Source: Puniceicoccaceae bacterium (GTDB lineage: Bacteria > Verrucomicrobiota > Verrucomicrobiia > Opitutales > Coraliomargaritaceae). From it: DNA of 15,431 nt. The notes under the pieces were generated by a model. That model saw nothing but the letters and a program-made list of their open reading frames with translations, was not told the DNA's origin and ran no database searches. Of this stretch, positions 1 through 7,470 are shown one piece after another (position 1 is the stretch's first letter; every line of letters starts with the position of its first letter). The translations under genes were made by a program, and so were the position numbers. The DNA lies in assembly GCA_011522825.1 (NCBI GenBank), contig WTIG01000126.1:11989-27419 (forward strand), given 5' to 3'.

Positions 1-20
1 CTGAGGAAGACTATTAAGCC

Positions 21-968
21 TTAGGGTAATTTAGGTTCTCTTACTGTTTTTTCTAAAGGGCCTTTAAGTAAATACCAAGTTATGAAAAATGCGCCCCAAT
101 AATAGATGGTGCCAAGTAGCTCATGAAGAAAATCGTAATACTGAAAGGCATAAGGTGCTATGAATATGATGCTAATGATGCGTAATACATTGAAGGTAAA
201 ACCAATGAAGAGAGCAGCAATGATATTAGTGAAACCGTTGAGAAAACTATGCCTTTTATAAACAGACAATAGAAGGCTGATCAGAGCCGTATTTAAAATA
301 ATCCCAAAGCCATTGCATTCTGAGGCGACATTAAAGTTTCTTCCCTTGAACTGAATAATTAAGTCGGGAGAATTTTGATGCTTATTGGCTAAAAAGAAAT
401 CAACGGATTGGCCTAAAAACTCTATTAAATAAACGCTCCACTGAGCGGCTAAGGCGCGAAGGGGCCAATCGACTTGAATCATAAATAGGCTTAGAAAAAG
501 AAATAGAATAAAGGTGATAGCGGAAGAGTATGTGATTCGAGAGATTTCCGTGCCAAAGACAAAGAAAACAAAGCTCGAGAGCGCCAATACCATAGCGGAA
601 ACAATCGATAGACTATAAATAATATTCAGAATAAATGAGTCTAATTGAAAAATGTATAGGCAAGTCTTAGTCGCTATAAATAGAACTAGTAATGAAAAAG
701 CGAATTTTAAGCTTTTTTGGCACTGAGTATTTATTTCTAAAGCGTTTTTGATAGTTGGGCTTTCAAATCGATAGAGTAAAATGATCGCCAAACTTAAAGT
801 GATTAAAGAATGAAATATGCGTGTTTCTGATAAAGTATTTTCGGCAAACCAATAAGACACAGGGGCAAACGATAGTAAGAATAAAGTAACAATAACTAAT
901 TCAAACCAAAAATTCGGTCTCTTGACTCGATTTATCAGTGTTTCAATCAGTTGGTATCTTAAAGCCAT
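21..968 (-). CDS. Exosortase/archaeosortase family membrane protein
   Basis: A 315-residue, very hydrophobic protein with about eight membrane segments. The three catalytic signatures of the exosortase family are visible near the C-terminus: the active cysteine in ECNG (C218), the arginine in NVLR (R263, with N260) and the histidine in HELLG (H282). Known members are membrane transpeptidases that cleave PEP-CTERM-like sorting signals on exported proteins, often those associated with extracellular polysaccharide. The ATG at 968 overlaps the TAA of the FmdB-like gene by one base, so the two are probably co-transcribed and translationally coupled. No PEP-CTERM substrate and no polysaccharide gene is in the window, so the subtype (for example the XrtC type) cannot be assigned. 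The gene is complete, with TAA at 21-23. The family call is firm; the substrate is unknown. Confidence 0.9.
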   Translation of the reverse strand: MALRYQLIETLINRVKRPNFWFELVIVTLFLLSFAPVSYWFAENTLSETRIFHSLITLSLAIILLYRFESPTIKNALEINTQCQKSLKFAFSLLVLFIATKTCLYIFQLDSFILNIIYSLSIVSAMVLALSSFVFFVFGTEISRITYSSAITFILFLFLSLFMIQVDWPLRALAAQWSVYLIEFLGQSVDFFLANKHQNSPDLIIQFKGRNFNVASECNGFGIILNTALISLLLSVYKRHSFLNGFTNIIAALFIGFTFNVLRIISIIFIAPYAFQYYDFLHELLGTIYYWGAFFITWYLLKGPLEKTVREPKLP

Positions 969-1279
969 TATAGTTTTTTTGGATCGATTTGATTAGGTGC
1001 CCTAGGATCTGTGCCTGCACTTTTATGATATTTCCCGCTAGTTTTATCCTTTATGTATTGAGTGAAGCCTTGTTGCTGAAGGTTTGAGGGGTCCAATTGT
1101 TTCTTTGTCTTTTTATCAGAGTATTGAGTATTAATTGAAGGTGCGGAAAAATACTTTTTTATTGGATTCCCTGTTATTGGATGAACTTTTAAAGTCGGTT
1201 CATTAATTTTCTGAGAAACATCGAAAGGTTCGCCTTCGCTTCCATCAGGAAAAATCTCATAATATTGATAAATAGGCAT
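968..1279 (-). CDS. FmdB-like small protein lacking zinc-ribbon cysteines
   Basis: A 103-residue soluble protein starting with MPIYQYYE, which resembles the MPxYEYxC opening of FmdB-type zinc-ribbon proteins. It keeps the general layout, with a hydrophilic stretch, an EPTLKVHP segment where the second CPxCG knuckle normally lies, and a GNPIKKYFSAPS stretch matching the usual G-x-hydrophobic-x-R/K-hydrophobic-x-S ending. No cysteine is present anywhere, so it cannot form the zinc knuckle. The C-terminal half (about 50-103) is polar and lysine rich with no recognised domain. It is the first gene of a two-gene minus-strand unit with the exosortase and diverges from nuoB. Function unknown; the FmdB relationship is inferred from the N-terminal pattern only. 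Confidence 0.7.
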   Translation of the reverse strand: MPIYQYYEIFPDGSEGEPFDVSQKINEPTLKVHPITGNPIKKYFSAPSINTQYSDKKTKKQLDPSNLQQQGFTQYIKDKTSGKYHKSAGTDPRAPNQIDPKKL

Positions 1280-1374
1280 GGTATTAAATCATTATTCTGT
1301 TTTTCACCATAGAATTGCTATTAGGGGATGTAAATTTCAAATTATCGCTTGCATGAAAATGATGTCTCAGTAAG

Positions 1375-1403
1375 TTTCAAAGTATTAGTACTAATATTAT
1401 ACT
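1375..1403 (+). promoter_or_regulatory. Candidate sigma-70 promoter of the nuo operon
   Basis: A TATACT -10 box lies at 1398-1403, and a weak -35 (TTTCAA, 1375-1380) sits exactly 17 bases upstream. The predicted start near 1410 leaves only about six bases before the nuoB ATG at 1416, and there is no Shine-Dalgarno sequence, so the nuoB message may be nearly leaderless. The -10 is convincing; the -35 is poor, which would suit an activated promoter. Confidence 0.5.
1383..1396. promoter_or_regulatory. Perfect 14-bp palindrome in the nuo promoter spacer, possible operator
   Basis: The sequence TATTAGTACTAATA is its own reverse complement and fills most of the spacer between the -35 and -10 candidates. 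This position is typical of repressor sites. A/T-rich palindromes of this length can occur by chance about once in a window this size, so the placement, not the symmetry alone, is the argument. The binding protein is unknown. Confidence 0.4.
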
Positions 1404-1415
1404 AAGCATATCACT

Positions 1416-1955
1416 ATGAACAAACAAACAGTTGCCTATGACAGTAAAGTGGAGGGTGAAGTAATCGTAACCCGTGCGGATGCTGTTATTAATTGGATTC
1501 GAAAAAATTCTGTTTGGCCGATGCCTATGGGGCTTGCTTGTTGTGCGATTGAGCTTATGGCGGCGGGTGGTTCTCGCTTTGATATTTCCCGATTTGGCAT
1601 GGAAGTTATGCGTTTTTCACCAAGGCAGGCTGATTGCATGATTGTTGCAGGTACGGTTACCTACAAGATGGCAGAAGTTGTCCGTAGAATTTACGAGCAA
1701 ATGGGAGATCCTAAGTGGGTAGTAGCCATGGGTGCCTGTGCAAGCTCGGGTGGTATGTATCGTTCATATGCGACATTACAAGGAGTTGATCGTGTGGTTC
1801 CAGTAGATGTTTACATCAGTGGTTGTCCTCCTAGACCGGAAGCACTTTTGGATGCTATGATTAAATTACAAGAGAAGATCAAAGATGAAAACTCTGTGAA
1901 GAATTTATTAACGAAACATCCTATGAAAAAAATTCATAAGGACGCGGTATCATAA
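1416..1955 (+). CDS. nuoB: NADH-quinone oxidoreductase subunit B
   Basis: A 179-residue cytoplasmic subunit that carries the terminal [4Fe-4S] cluster N2, which hands electrons to quinone at the junction of the peripheral and membrane arms of complex I. The ligands are visible: the tandem pair C42-C43 in GLACCAIE, C108 in GACAS and C137 in SGCPPRPE. Length is normal for NuoB. It is the first gene of the nuo cluster. Most nuo operons begin with nuoA, which is absent here; instead there is a divergent promoter region. The ATG at 1416 is the first in-frame start and has no Shine-Dalgarno sequence. The next gene follows after 28 bases. Confidence 0.97.
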   Translation: MNKQTVAYDSKVEGEVIVTRADAVINWIRKNSVWPMPMGLACCAIELMAAGGSRFDISRFGMEVMRFSPRQADCMIVAGTVTYKMAEVVRRIYEQMGDPKWVVAMGACASSGGMYRSYATLQGVDRVVPVDVYISGCPPRPEALLDAMIKLQEKIKDENSVKNLLTKHPMKKIHKDAVS

Positions 1956-1971
1956 CCTATAGTTTTAATTT

Positions 1972-1976
1972 GGAGG
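1972..1976 (+). promoter_or_regulatory. Shine-Dalgarno sequence fixing the GTG start of nuoC
   Basis: GGAGG seven bases ahead of the GTG at 1984 supports the non-ATG start. It is the strongest ribosome binding site in the nuo cluster; several of the other nuo genes (E, G, H, I) show none. Confidence 0.75.
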
Positions 1977-1983
1977 TAAAAAG

Positions 1984-2589
1984 GTGAGTGAGATAGAAAA
2001 GAGTGAATTGTTGGATCGTTTTACTTATCTGAGTGAGCGAGAAAGCTCGGATCATTTAGCGGTGAACTGTCCATCAGAGCAGCTTATTGAATTTTGCACC
2101 TTATTACGTGACGAATATCAGTTTGATATGTTGCTGGATGTCACTGCAATCGATTGGGATGTGGCAACACCTAGATTTACCGGAGTCTATCATTTGTATT
2201 CCACCGCTAAGCAGGCATACATTAGAGTCGCATCGGATTGTAAGGATAATATTAAGCCAACCTTACCTAGTTTAGTGCCTTTATATGCAGCTGCCGATTG
2301 GCATGAGCGTGAAACCTATGACCTTATGGGAATAGTTTATGAAGGACACCCTAATCTTAGACGAATTTTAATGTGGGATTCCTATCCATATCATCCTCTT
2401 AGAAAAGATTTCCCATTAGCTGGCATTGAAACACCTTTACCTGCAGAAGATGTTGCTGAGCAAACAAATCTTAAAGTGGCTGCGGCTCCTATGATGGGTG
2501 GACCGTTTGTTTCTTCTGGCGATGGGAAAATGAGTCAAACCGAACCCAAGGCTAAAGACGAAAGCTGGAACGAAGAAAAAAGAAAATAA
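1984..2589 (+). CDS. nuoC: NADH-quinone oxidoreductase subunit C
   Basis: A 201-residue homologue of the 30-kDa subunit of complex I. It has no cofactor and packs against NuoD in the peripheral arm near the quinone site. The family signature is clear around residues 106-127 (WHERETYDLMGI followed by HPNLRRIL), followed by YHPLRKDFPL near 136-145. The C-terminal tail after about residue 165 is polar and charged and outside the conserved domain. It is a stand-alone nuoC, not fused to nuoD as in E. coli. GTG start with GGAGG upstream. It lies 25 bases upstream of nuoD in the same operon. Confidence 0.96.
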   Translation: MSEIEKSELLDRFTYLSERESSDHLAVNCPSEQLIEFCTLLRDEYQFDMLLDVTAIDWDVATPRFTGVYHLYSTAKQAYIRVASDCKDNIKPTLPSLVPLYAAADWHERETYDLMGIVYEGHPNLRRILMWDSYPYHPLRKDFPLAGIETPLPAEDVAEQTNLKVAAAPMMGGPFVSSGDGKMSQTEPKAKDESWNEEKRK

Positions 2590-2614
2590 TTATTAGGATA
2601 CGGAGAACAATTTT

Positions 2615-3853
2615 ATGGGAGAAGTTAAAGAAGTTTCAGTAGGAGATATAGGTGCAAGAGCAGCGAATGCCGACCCAGAGTTAAAGACAGAAACTATGGC
2701 TTTGAATGTCGGGCCTTCTCACCCGTCAACTCACGGAGTATTGCGATTAATGATGCAACTAGATGGTGATTTGATTAAAGAGTGCGAGCCAGTGATTGGT
2801 TACTTGCACCGTGGGGACGAAAAAATTGCGGAAAACATGACCTATAATCAGTTCATTCCTTATACTGATAGGTTGGATTATTTAGCTCCTTTGTCTAATA
2901 ACGTCGCTTACGCACTAGCCGTGGAGAAATTGGCTAATTTAGAAGTGCCAGATCGTTGTCAGGCGATAAGAGTGATTTGTTGTGAGTTAGCACGAATTTC
3001 TTCTCATCTTCTTGGGGTGGGTGTTTATGGAATGGATGCAGGTTCATGGACTGTTTTCATGTATACTTTTACAGAAAGAGAAAAGCTATACACGCTCTTT
3101 GAAGAATTAACTGGGGCTCGATTTACAACAAGTTACACGCGTATTGGTGGTGTTGCACGTGATATCCCTGACGGGTGGTTGGGTCGTGTCGATAGCTTTT
3201 GTAAAGGTGTTGTTCCGATTTTAAATCAAGTCGATAAAATGCTCACTCGTAATCGCATTTTTATGGATCGTACGGTCGGTATTGGCGTGATTTCAAAAGA
3301 GAAAGCCTTGAGTTATGGTATGACAGGGCCGAATTTACGAGCATCGGGGGTGGATTTAGATTTACGAAAAGATAAACCCTATTTGGGCTATGAAAATTAT
3401 GATTTTGAAGTGCCGATTGGGTTGAATGGTGATTGTTATGACCGCTATTTAATGCGTGCTGAAGAAATCAAACAAAGTGTAGGCATTATTCGTCAAGTGA
3501 TCGGTTCTTTCCCTGAAGGCCCTTACTATGCCGAAGATGCAAAAAAGATTTTTGCACCACCTAAGGATAAAATCTTAACCAGTATGGAAGAGTTGATTCA
3601 AAACTTCATGTTGGTTACAGAGGGACCACAAATGCCAAAGGGAGAAGTTTATTTTGAAGCTGAAAACCCGAAGGGAGCTTTAGGTTTTTATGTTGTGTCT
3701 AAAGGAGGCGGTGTGCCTTATCGTTTAAAAATCCGAGGACCTTCATTCTGTAATTTAAGTATTTTAAGTGAACTCTTACCAGGCCACTTCTTAACTGATA
3801 TCACTGTCATTCTAGGGTCTTTGGATTTCGTCATGGGGGAATGCGACCGATAA
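2615..3853 (+). CDS. nuoD: NADH-quinone oxidoreductase subunit D
   Basis: A 412-residue homologue of the 49-kDa subunit, which forms the quinone-binding pocket together with NuoB. Visible signatures are GPSHPSTHG (33-41), with the histidines near the quinone headgroup site, GYLHRGDEK (62-70), IPYTDRLDY (81-89), and a C-terminal GSLDFVMGECDR matching the usual end of the family. The first 25 or so residues are a non-conserved extension. GGAG at 2602-2605 supports the ATG at 2615. Twelve bases separate it from nuoE. Full length; no anomaly seen. Confidence 0.97.
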   Translation: MGEVKEVSVGDIGARAANADPELKTETMALNVGPSHPSTHGVLRLMMQLDGDLIKECEPVIGYLHRGDEKIAENMTYNQFIPYTDRLDYLAPLSNNVAYALAVEKLANLEVPDRCQAIRVICCELARISSHLLGVGVYGMDAGSWTVFMYTFTEREKLYTLFEELTGARFTTSYTRIGGVARDIPDGWLGRVDSFCKGVVPILNQVDKMLTRNRIFMDRTVGIGVISKEKALSYGMTGPNLRASGVDLDLRKDKPYLGYENYDFEVPIGLNGDCYDRYLMRAEEIKQSVGIIRQVIGSFPEGPYYAEDAKKIFAPPKDKILTSMEELIQNFMLVTEGPQMPKGEVYFEAENPKGALGFYVVSKGGGVPYRLKIRGPSFCNLSILSELLPGHFLTDITVILGSLDFVMGECDR

Positions 3854-3865
3854 TTTTTAACTCAT

Positions 3866-4354
3866 ATGGATTTAAAACAATCAACATTGGATAAAATTGA
3901 TAAATTAGTGCCACGCTATCCGGATAAGCGGAGTGCGGCTCTGCCTTTGTGCCATTTGGTTCAAGAAGATTTGGGTTATTTATCCAATGAATCAATTGAA
4001 TGGATTGCTGAACGCTTAGAACTTGAGCCGATTAATATTTCGGAGATTGTGACCTTTTATCCTATGCTAAAAACCGAAGCTCAGGGTAAATACCAAGTTC
4101 GAGTATGTCGCACTTTATCTTGTGCTTTAGCGGGTGCCTACAAAACCTGTAAACAATTTGAAGAAGCTTTTGACTGCAAGGTCGGCTCAACGAGTGAAGA
4201 TGGCTTAGTCAGCTTAGAGTATGTAGAGTGTCACGCAGATTGTGGGCGAGCACCAGTCGTTATGATCGGTGAAAAAGAATACACGGGTGTCAAAACAGAT
4301 GAGGCCAATGAATTAATCGAAAAAATTAAAAGCGGTACAGTGGAGACTGAATAA
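3866..4354 (+). CDS. nuoE: NADH-quinone oxidoreductase subunit E
   Basis: A 162-residue thioredoxin-like subunit of the NADH-oxidising module that binds [2Fe-2S] cluster N1a. The four ligands are in the expected pattern: C81 and C86 in VCRTLSCALAG, and C122 and C126 in VECHADCGRAPV. The N-terminal helical region (about 1-70, with the VTFYPML stretch) is typical of the family. No Shine-Dalgarno precedes the ATG, so translation may depend on coupling to nuoD, whose stop lies 12 bases upstream. Confidence 0.97.
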   Translation: MDLKQSTLDKIDKLVPRYPDKRSAALPLCHLVQEDLGYLSNESIEWIAERLELEPINISEIVTFYPMLKTEAQGKYQVRVCRTLSCALAGAYKTCKQFEEAFDCKVGSTSEDGLVSLEYVECHADCGRAPVVMIGEKEYTGVKTDEANELIEKIKSGTVETE

Positions 4355-4368
4355 GTGGGGATTTAATT

Positions 4369-5733
4369 ATGGCGATTGAAGAAAAGAGATTGATTTTAAA
4401 GTACGCAGACCAACCTGGTTATACCAATGATATTGATTGTTATATTCAGCATGGTGGTTACGAAGACTTAAAGAAGGCTTTCAAAATGAAGCCTGAAGAT
4501 ATCTGCCAAGAGGTTTTGGATTCAGGTGTTCGAGGACGTGGGGGAGCAGGCTTTCCTGCTGGAATGAAATGGAAGTTTTTGGATCGTAAGTCTGGTAAGC
4601 CAATTTATCTGATATGTAATGCTGACGAATCTGAACCAGGTACCTTTAAGGATCGTCAAATTATTCATAAAGATCCGCATCAATTGATTGAAGGTATCTT
4701 ATGTTCAGCATATGCAATTCAAGCTAAGTTAGCGTTTATTTATATTCGAGGTGAGTTTTTTGAAGGCTACAAAATTTTGGAGCGAGCGATAGAAGAGGCA
4801 CGTGATAAGAATTTCCTTGGGGACAATATCTTAGGTTCTGACTATTCTTGTGATATTATTGTTCATCGTGGAGCAGGTGCTTACATTTGTGGAGAAGAAA
4901 CAGGCTTAATCGAATCGCTTGAAGGTAAGCGAGCAAATCCCAGAATTAAGCCGCCTTATTTCCCTGCGGCTCTCGGTTTGTATCAATGTCCTACGATTGT
5001 TAATAATGTAGAAACATTATGTGATGTGAAACATGTGATTAACATGGGTGGTAAAGAATTTGCCAAGATCGGAACTCCAGGAAATACAGGCACTCGAATT
5101 TGGTGTGTTTCTGGTCACGTTCAGAAGCCAGGTTATTATGAATTTCCATGTGCAGGGATTACCTTAGGTGAACTCATTTACGATGTCTGTGGAGGCTTGT
5201 TGCCAGGGAGGAAATTAAAGGCAGTGATTCCTGGAGGTTCATCTTCTAAAATTCTTCGTGCTGACGAACGCTTTACTGGTAAGAAAAAAGATGGAACAGA
5301 ATTTGATTGGGGCATTGAAGATATTCCTATGGATTTTGATAGCTTATCTTTAGTTGGCTCAATGTCTGGTTCTGGTGGGGTGATCATCATGGATGATAGC
5401 ACGGACATGGTTGAAGCTCTGGCAAATATTAATTATTTTTATGCACATGAAAGTTGTGGTCAATGCACACCGTGTCGAGAAGGGGTGCCATGGATGAAGA
5501 AAATCACAACTCGTATGTGTTCTGGTGGCGCTCGTGAAGAAGATGTGGATCTTCTTAAGAGTGTGGCCGACCAAATTGCCGGGCGCACAATTTGTGCATT
5601 TGGCGAAGCGGCTTCTTGGCCAGTGCAAAGTTTTATTGCTAAATTCAAAGATGAATTTGAGGCAAAGGCAAAAGAGCAGGCTTTATTGAGAAAGCAGGGA
5701 GAAAATACGGCTACGGAAACAAGCTTAATTTAA
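4369..5733 (+). CDS. nuoF: NADH-quinone oxidoreductase subunit F
   Basis: A 454-residue flavoprotein that oxidises NADH through FMN and passes electrons to cluster N3. Seen: the glycine-rich GRGGAGFPAG nucleotide-binding loop (56-65), NADESEPGTFKDR (84-96), GAGAYICGEETGLIESLEG (168-186), and the [4Fe-4S] ligands C363, C366 and C369 in SCGQCTPCREG plus C409 in GRTICAFG. Between the GGSSSK stretch and PMDFDSL (about residues 295-319) there is a charged insertion rich in Lys, Asp and Glu that is longer than I expect in most NuoF proteins. GGGGA at 4356-4360 is a fair ribosome binding site for the ATG. It works with NuoE and NuoG as the NADH dehydrogenase module. Confidence 0.97.
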   Translation: MAIEEKRLILKYADQPGYTNDIDCYIQHGGYEDLKKAFKMKPEDICQEVLDSGVRGRGGAGFPAGMKWKFLDRKSGKPIYLICNADESEPGTFKDRQIIHKDPHQLIEGILCSAYAIQAKLAFIYIRGEFFEGYKILERAIEEARDKNFLGDNILGSDYSCDIIVHRGAGAYICGEETGLIESLEGKRANPRIKPPYFPAALGLYQCPTIVNNVETLCDVKHVINMGGKEFAKIGTPGNTGTRIWCVSGHVQKPGYYEFPCAGITLGELIYDVCGGLLPGRKLKAVIPGGSSSKILRADERFTGKKKDGTEFDWGIEDIPMDFDSLSLVGSMSGSGGVIIMDDSTDMVEALANINYFYAHESCGQCTPCREGVPWMKKITTRMCSGGAREEDVDLLKSVADQIAGRTICAFGEAASWPVQSFIAKFKDEFEAKAKEQALLRKQGENTATETSLI

Positions 5734-5745
5734 TTTATTGGTATT

Positions 5746-7458
5746 ATGTTAGAGGTACAAGTTACAGATACGGTTACAATCAATGTCGATGGCGAACTCG
5801 CACAAGTTCCGAAAGGAGTGAACGTGATTGAAGCGATGCGTGTCGTTGGTAAAGAAAAAGAAATTCCTCATTATTGTTACCACCCAAAGCTTTCCGTGGT
5901 TGGAAACTGTCGTATGTGCTTAGTAGAGGTCGGGAATCCGATGAGAGACCGTCAGACTGGCGAAGCTATTTTAGACGAAAATGGAATCCAGAAAATTGGC
6001 TGGGCGCCAAAACCTGTCATTGCTTGTGCGACCAATGTCTCGGAAGGAATGCATGTCCGAACCAATACACCTAGTTTAGTGGATTGCAGAAATGGGGTGA
6101 CTGAATTTTTATTAATCAACCATCCTTTAGATTGTCCTATTTGTGATCAAGCGGGCGAGTGCCGTTTGCAGGAATTTTCTGCTGAGCATGGGCGAGGTTA
6201 TAGCCGTTTTAAGGAAGAGAAAAACGTTAAGCCCAAGCGTACTCGTTTAGGGCCAAGAGTTACCTTAGATGATGAACGTTGTATTTTATGTTCTCGTTGC
6301 GTTCGCTTTTCTCAAGAAGTAGCTAAAGATGATGTTCTTGGTTTTGTTGATCGTGGGACTTATTCAACGCTCACTTGTTACCCGGGGAAGGAATTGTCGA
6401 ATAACTATTCGTTGAACACAGTGGATATTTGTCCAGTAGGAGCTTTGACCAGTACGGATTTTCGATTTAAAATGCGTGTTTGGTTCTTGAAGCGCACACA
6501 TAGTATTTGCACAGAAAGTAGCGTTGGTTCTAACACGGAGATTTGGAGTCGAGAAGGGAAGATTTACCGAATCACCCCAAGGCGAAATGATGCCGTAAAT
6601 GATACTTGGATGACGGATTCAGGCAGAGGCTTATTTAAAGAATTTGAATCTGAAGACCGCTTGAAATCTTATTCAGTGGATCAAGTGGCGAAGAGTTTAG
6701 ACGATGCGATAGCTGCTACTCGTGCATTGTTAGAATCTGGATCTGTAGGCGTGATCGGTTCAGCACATAGCTCCCTTGAAGAACAGTATTTATTGCATAA
6801 GATTGTTAAGCACACAGGTGCTTCTTATGAAATGATTCAACATATTGGCGAGGGTGATGGTTTGCTTATGTCTGAAGATAGAACGCCAAATCTTCGAGGT
6901 GCCTTGATTACTGGTTTAATCAATGAGTTGCCGGAGACGCAACTAGGACAATTAAAAGGCGCAATTGAAAGTGGTCAGATTAAAACCTTGCTTGTTTTTA
7001 ATGAAGATTTGGAGCAGTTGGGTATGGATCTCAGTAAGCTAAAAGAATCTGTTCAAGTGATTTATTTCGGTAGTTCCAAAAATAGCACAAGCGAGCAAGC
7101 AAAAGTGGTCTTTCCTAGCTTAAGTGTTTTTGAAAAAGAAGGGACTTTCGTAAACCAAAATTTCATTCTACAAAAATTCAAACAAGCGATACTACCTCCA
7201 ATGGGCTTGATGTCGGACTGTGGAGTATTGAAGGCAATTCTTAATGAATTAGATAAAGAATCAAATGCAGTCGCTATGGCTACTGTTGATGAGCTTTGGG
7301 GAGAGATTTCTGAAAATGTTGAACTTTTAAAATCAGTCCGTTGGTCTGAGATTCCTGAAGAAGGTTTAGCCTTAGATGCAGAAGCATTTGCGAATATGAA
7401 TTTTGTCGAAACTGAAAATTTAAAATATAAACCTAAGTTAGTTTCTGAAACAATATAG
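5746..7458 (+). CDS. nuoG: NADH-quinone oxidoreductase subunit G, short form
   Basis: A 570-residue iron-sulfur subunit, shorter than the roughly 700-900 residues of many NuoG proteins. The N-terminal ferredoxin-like part is complete: [2Fe-2S] N1b ligands C44, C55, C58 and C94; the His-Cys3 cluster N5 (H126, C130, C133, C139); and cluster N4 (C179, C182, C185, C229). The following molybdopterin-oxidoreductase-like part starts at about 250, but its optional N7 cluster is degenerate: C255 remains, while the second and third cysteine positions are S258 and S262. The rest (300-570) is a reduced, catalytically inactive domain. No ribosome binding site is evident before the ATG. It lies 12 bases after nuoF and 12 before nuoH. 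Confidence 0.95.
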   Translation: MLEVQVTDTVTINVDGELAQVPKGVNVIEAMRVVGKEKEIPHYCYHPKLSVVGNCRMCLVEVGNPMRDRQTGEAILDENGIQKIGWAPKPVIACATNVSEGMHVRTNTPSLVDCRNGVTEFLLINHPLDCPICDQAGECRLQEFSAEHGRGYSRFKEEKNVKPKRTRLGPRVTLDDERCILCSRCVRFSQEVAKDDVLGFVDRGTYSTLTCYPGKELSNNYSLNTVDICPVGALTSTDFRFKMRVWFLKRTHSICTESSVGSNTEIWSREGKIYRITPRRNDAVNDTWMTDSGRGLFKEFESEDRLKSYSVDQVAKSLDDAIAATRALLESGSVGVIGSAHSSLEEQYLLHKIVKHTGASYEMIQHIGEGDGLLMSEDRTPNLRGALITGLINELPETQLGQLKGAIESGQIKTLLVFNEDLEQLGMDLSKLKESVQVIYFGSSKNSTSEQAKVVFPSLSVFEKEGTFVNQNFILQKFKQAILPPMGLMSDCGVLKAILNELDKESNAVAMATVDELWGEISENVELLKSVRWSEIPEEGLALDAEAFANMNFVETENLKYKPKLVSETI

Positions 7459-7470
7459 GCACTGATAAGT

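Noticed and set aside
5359..5648. Two overlapping minus-strand open frames inside nuoF
   Set aside because: They sit opposite the cluster-binding region of nuoF and show no motif, start signal or ribosome binding site.
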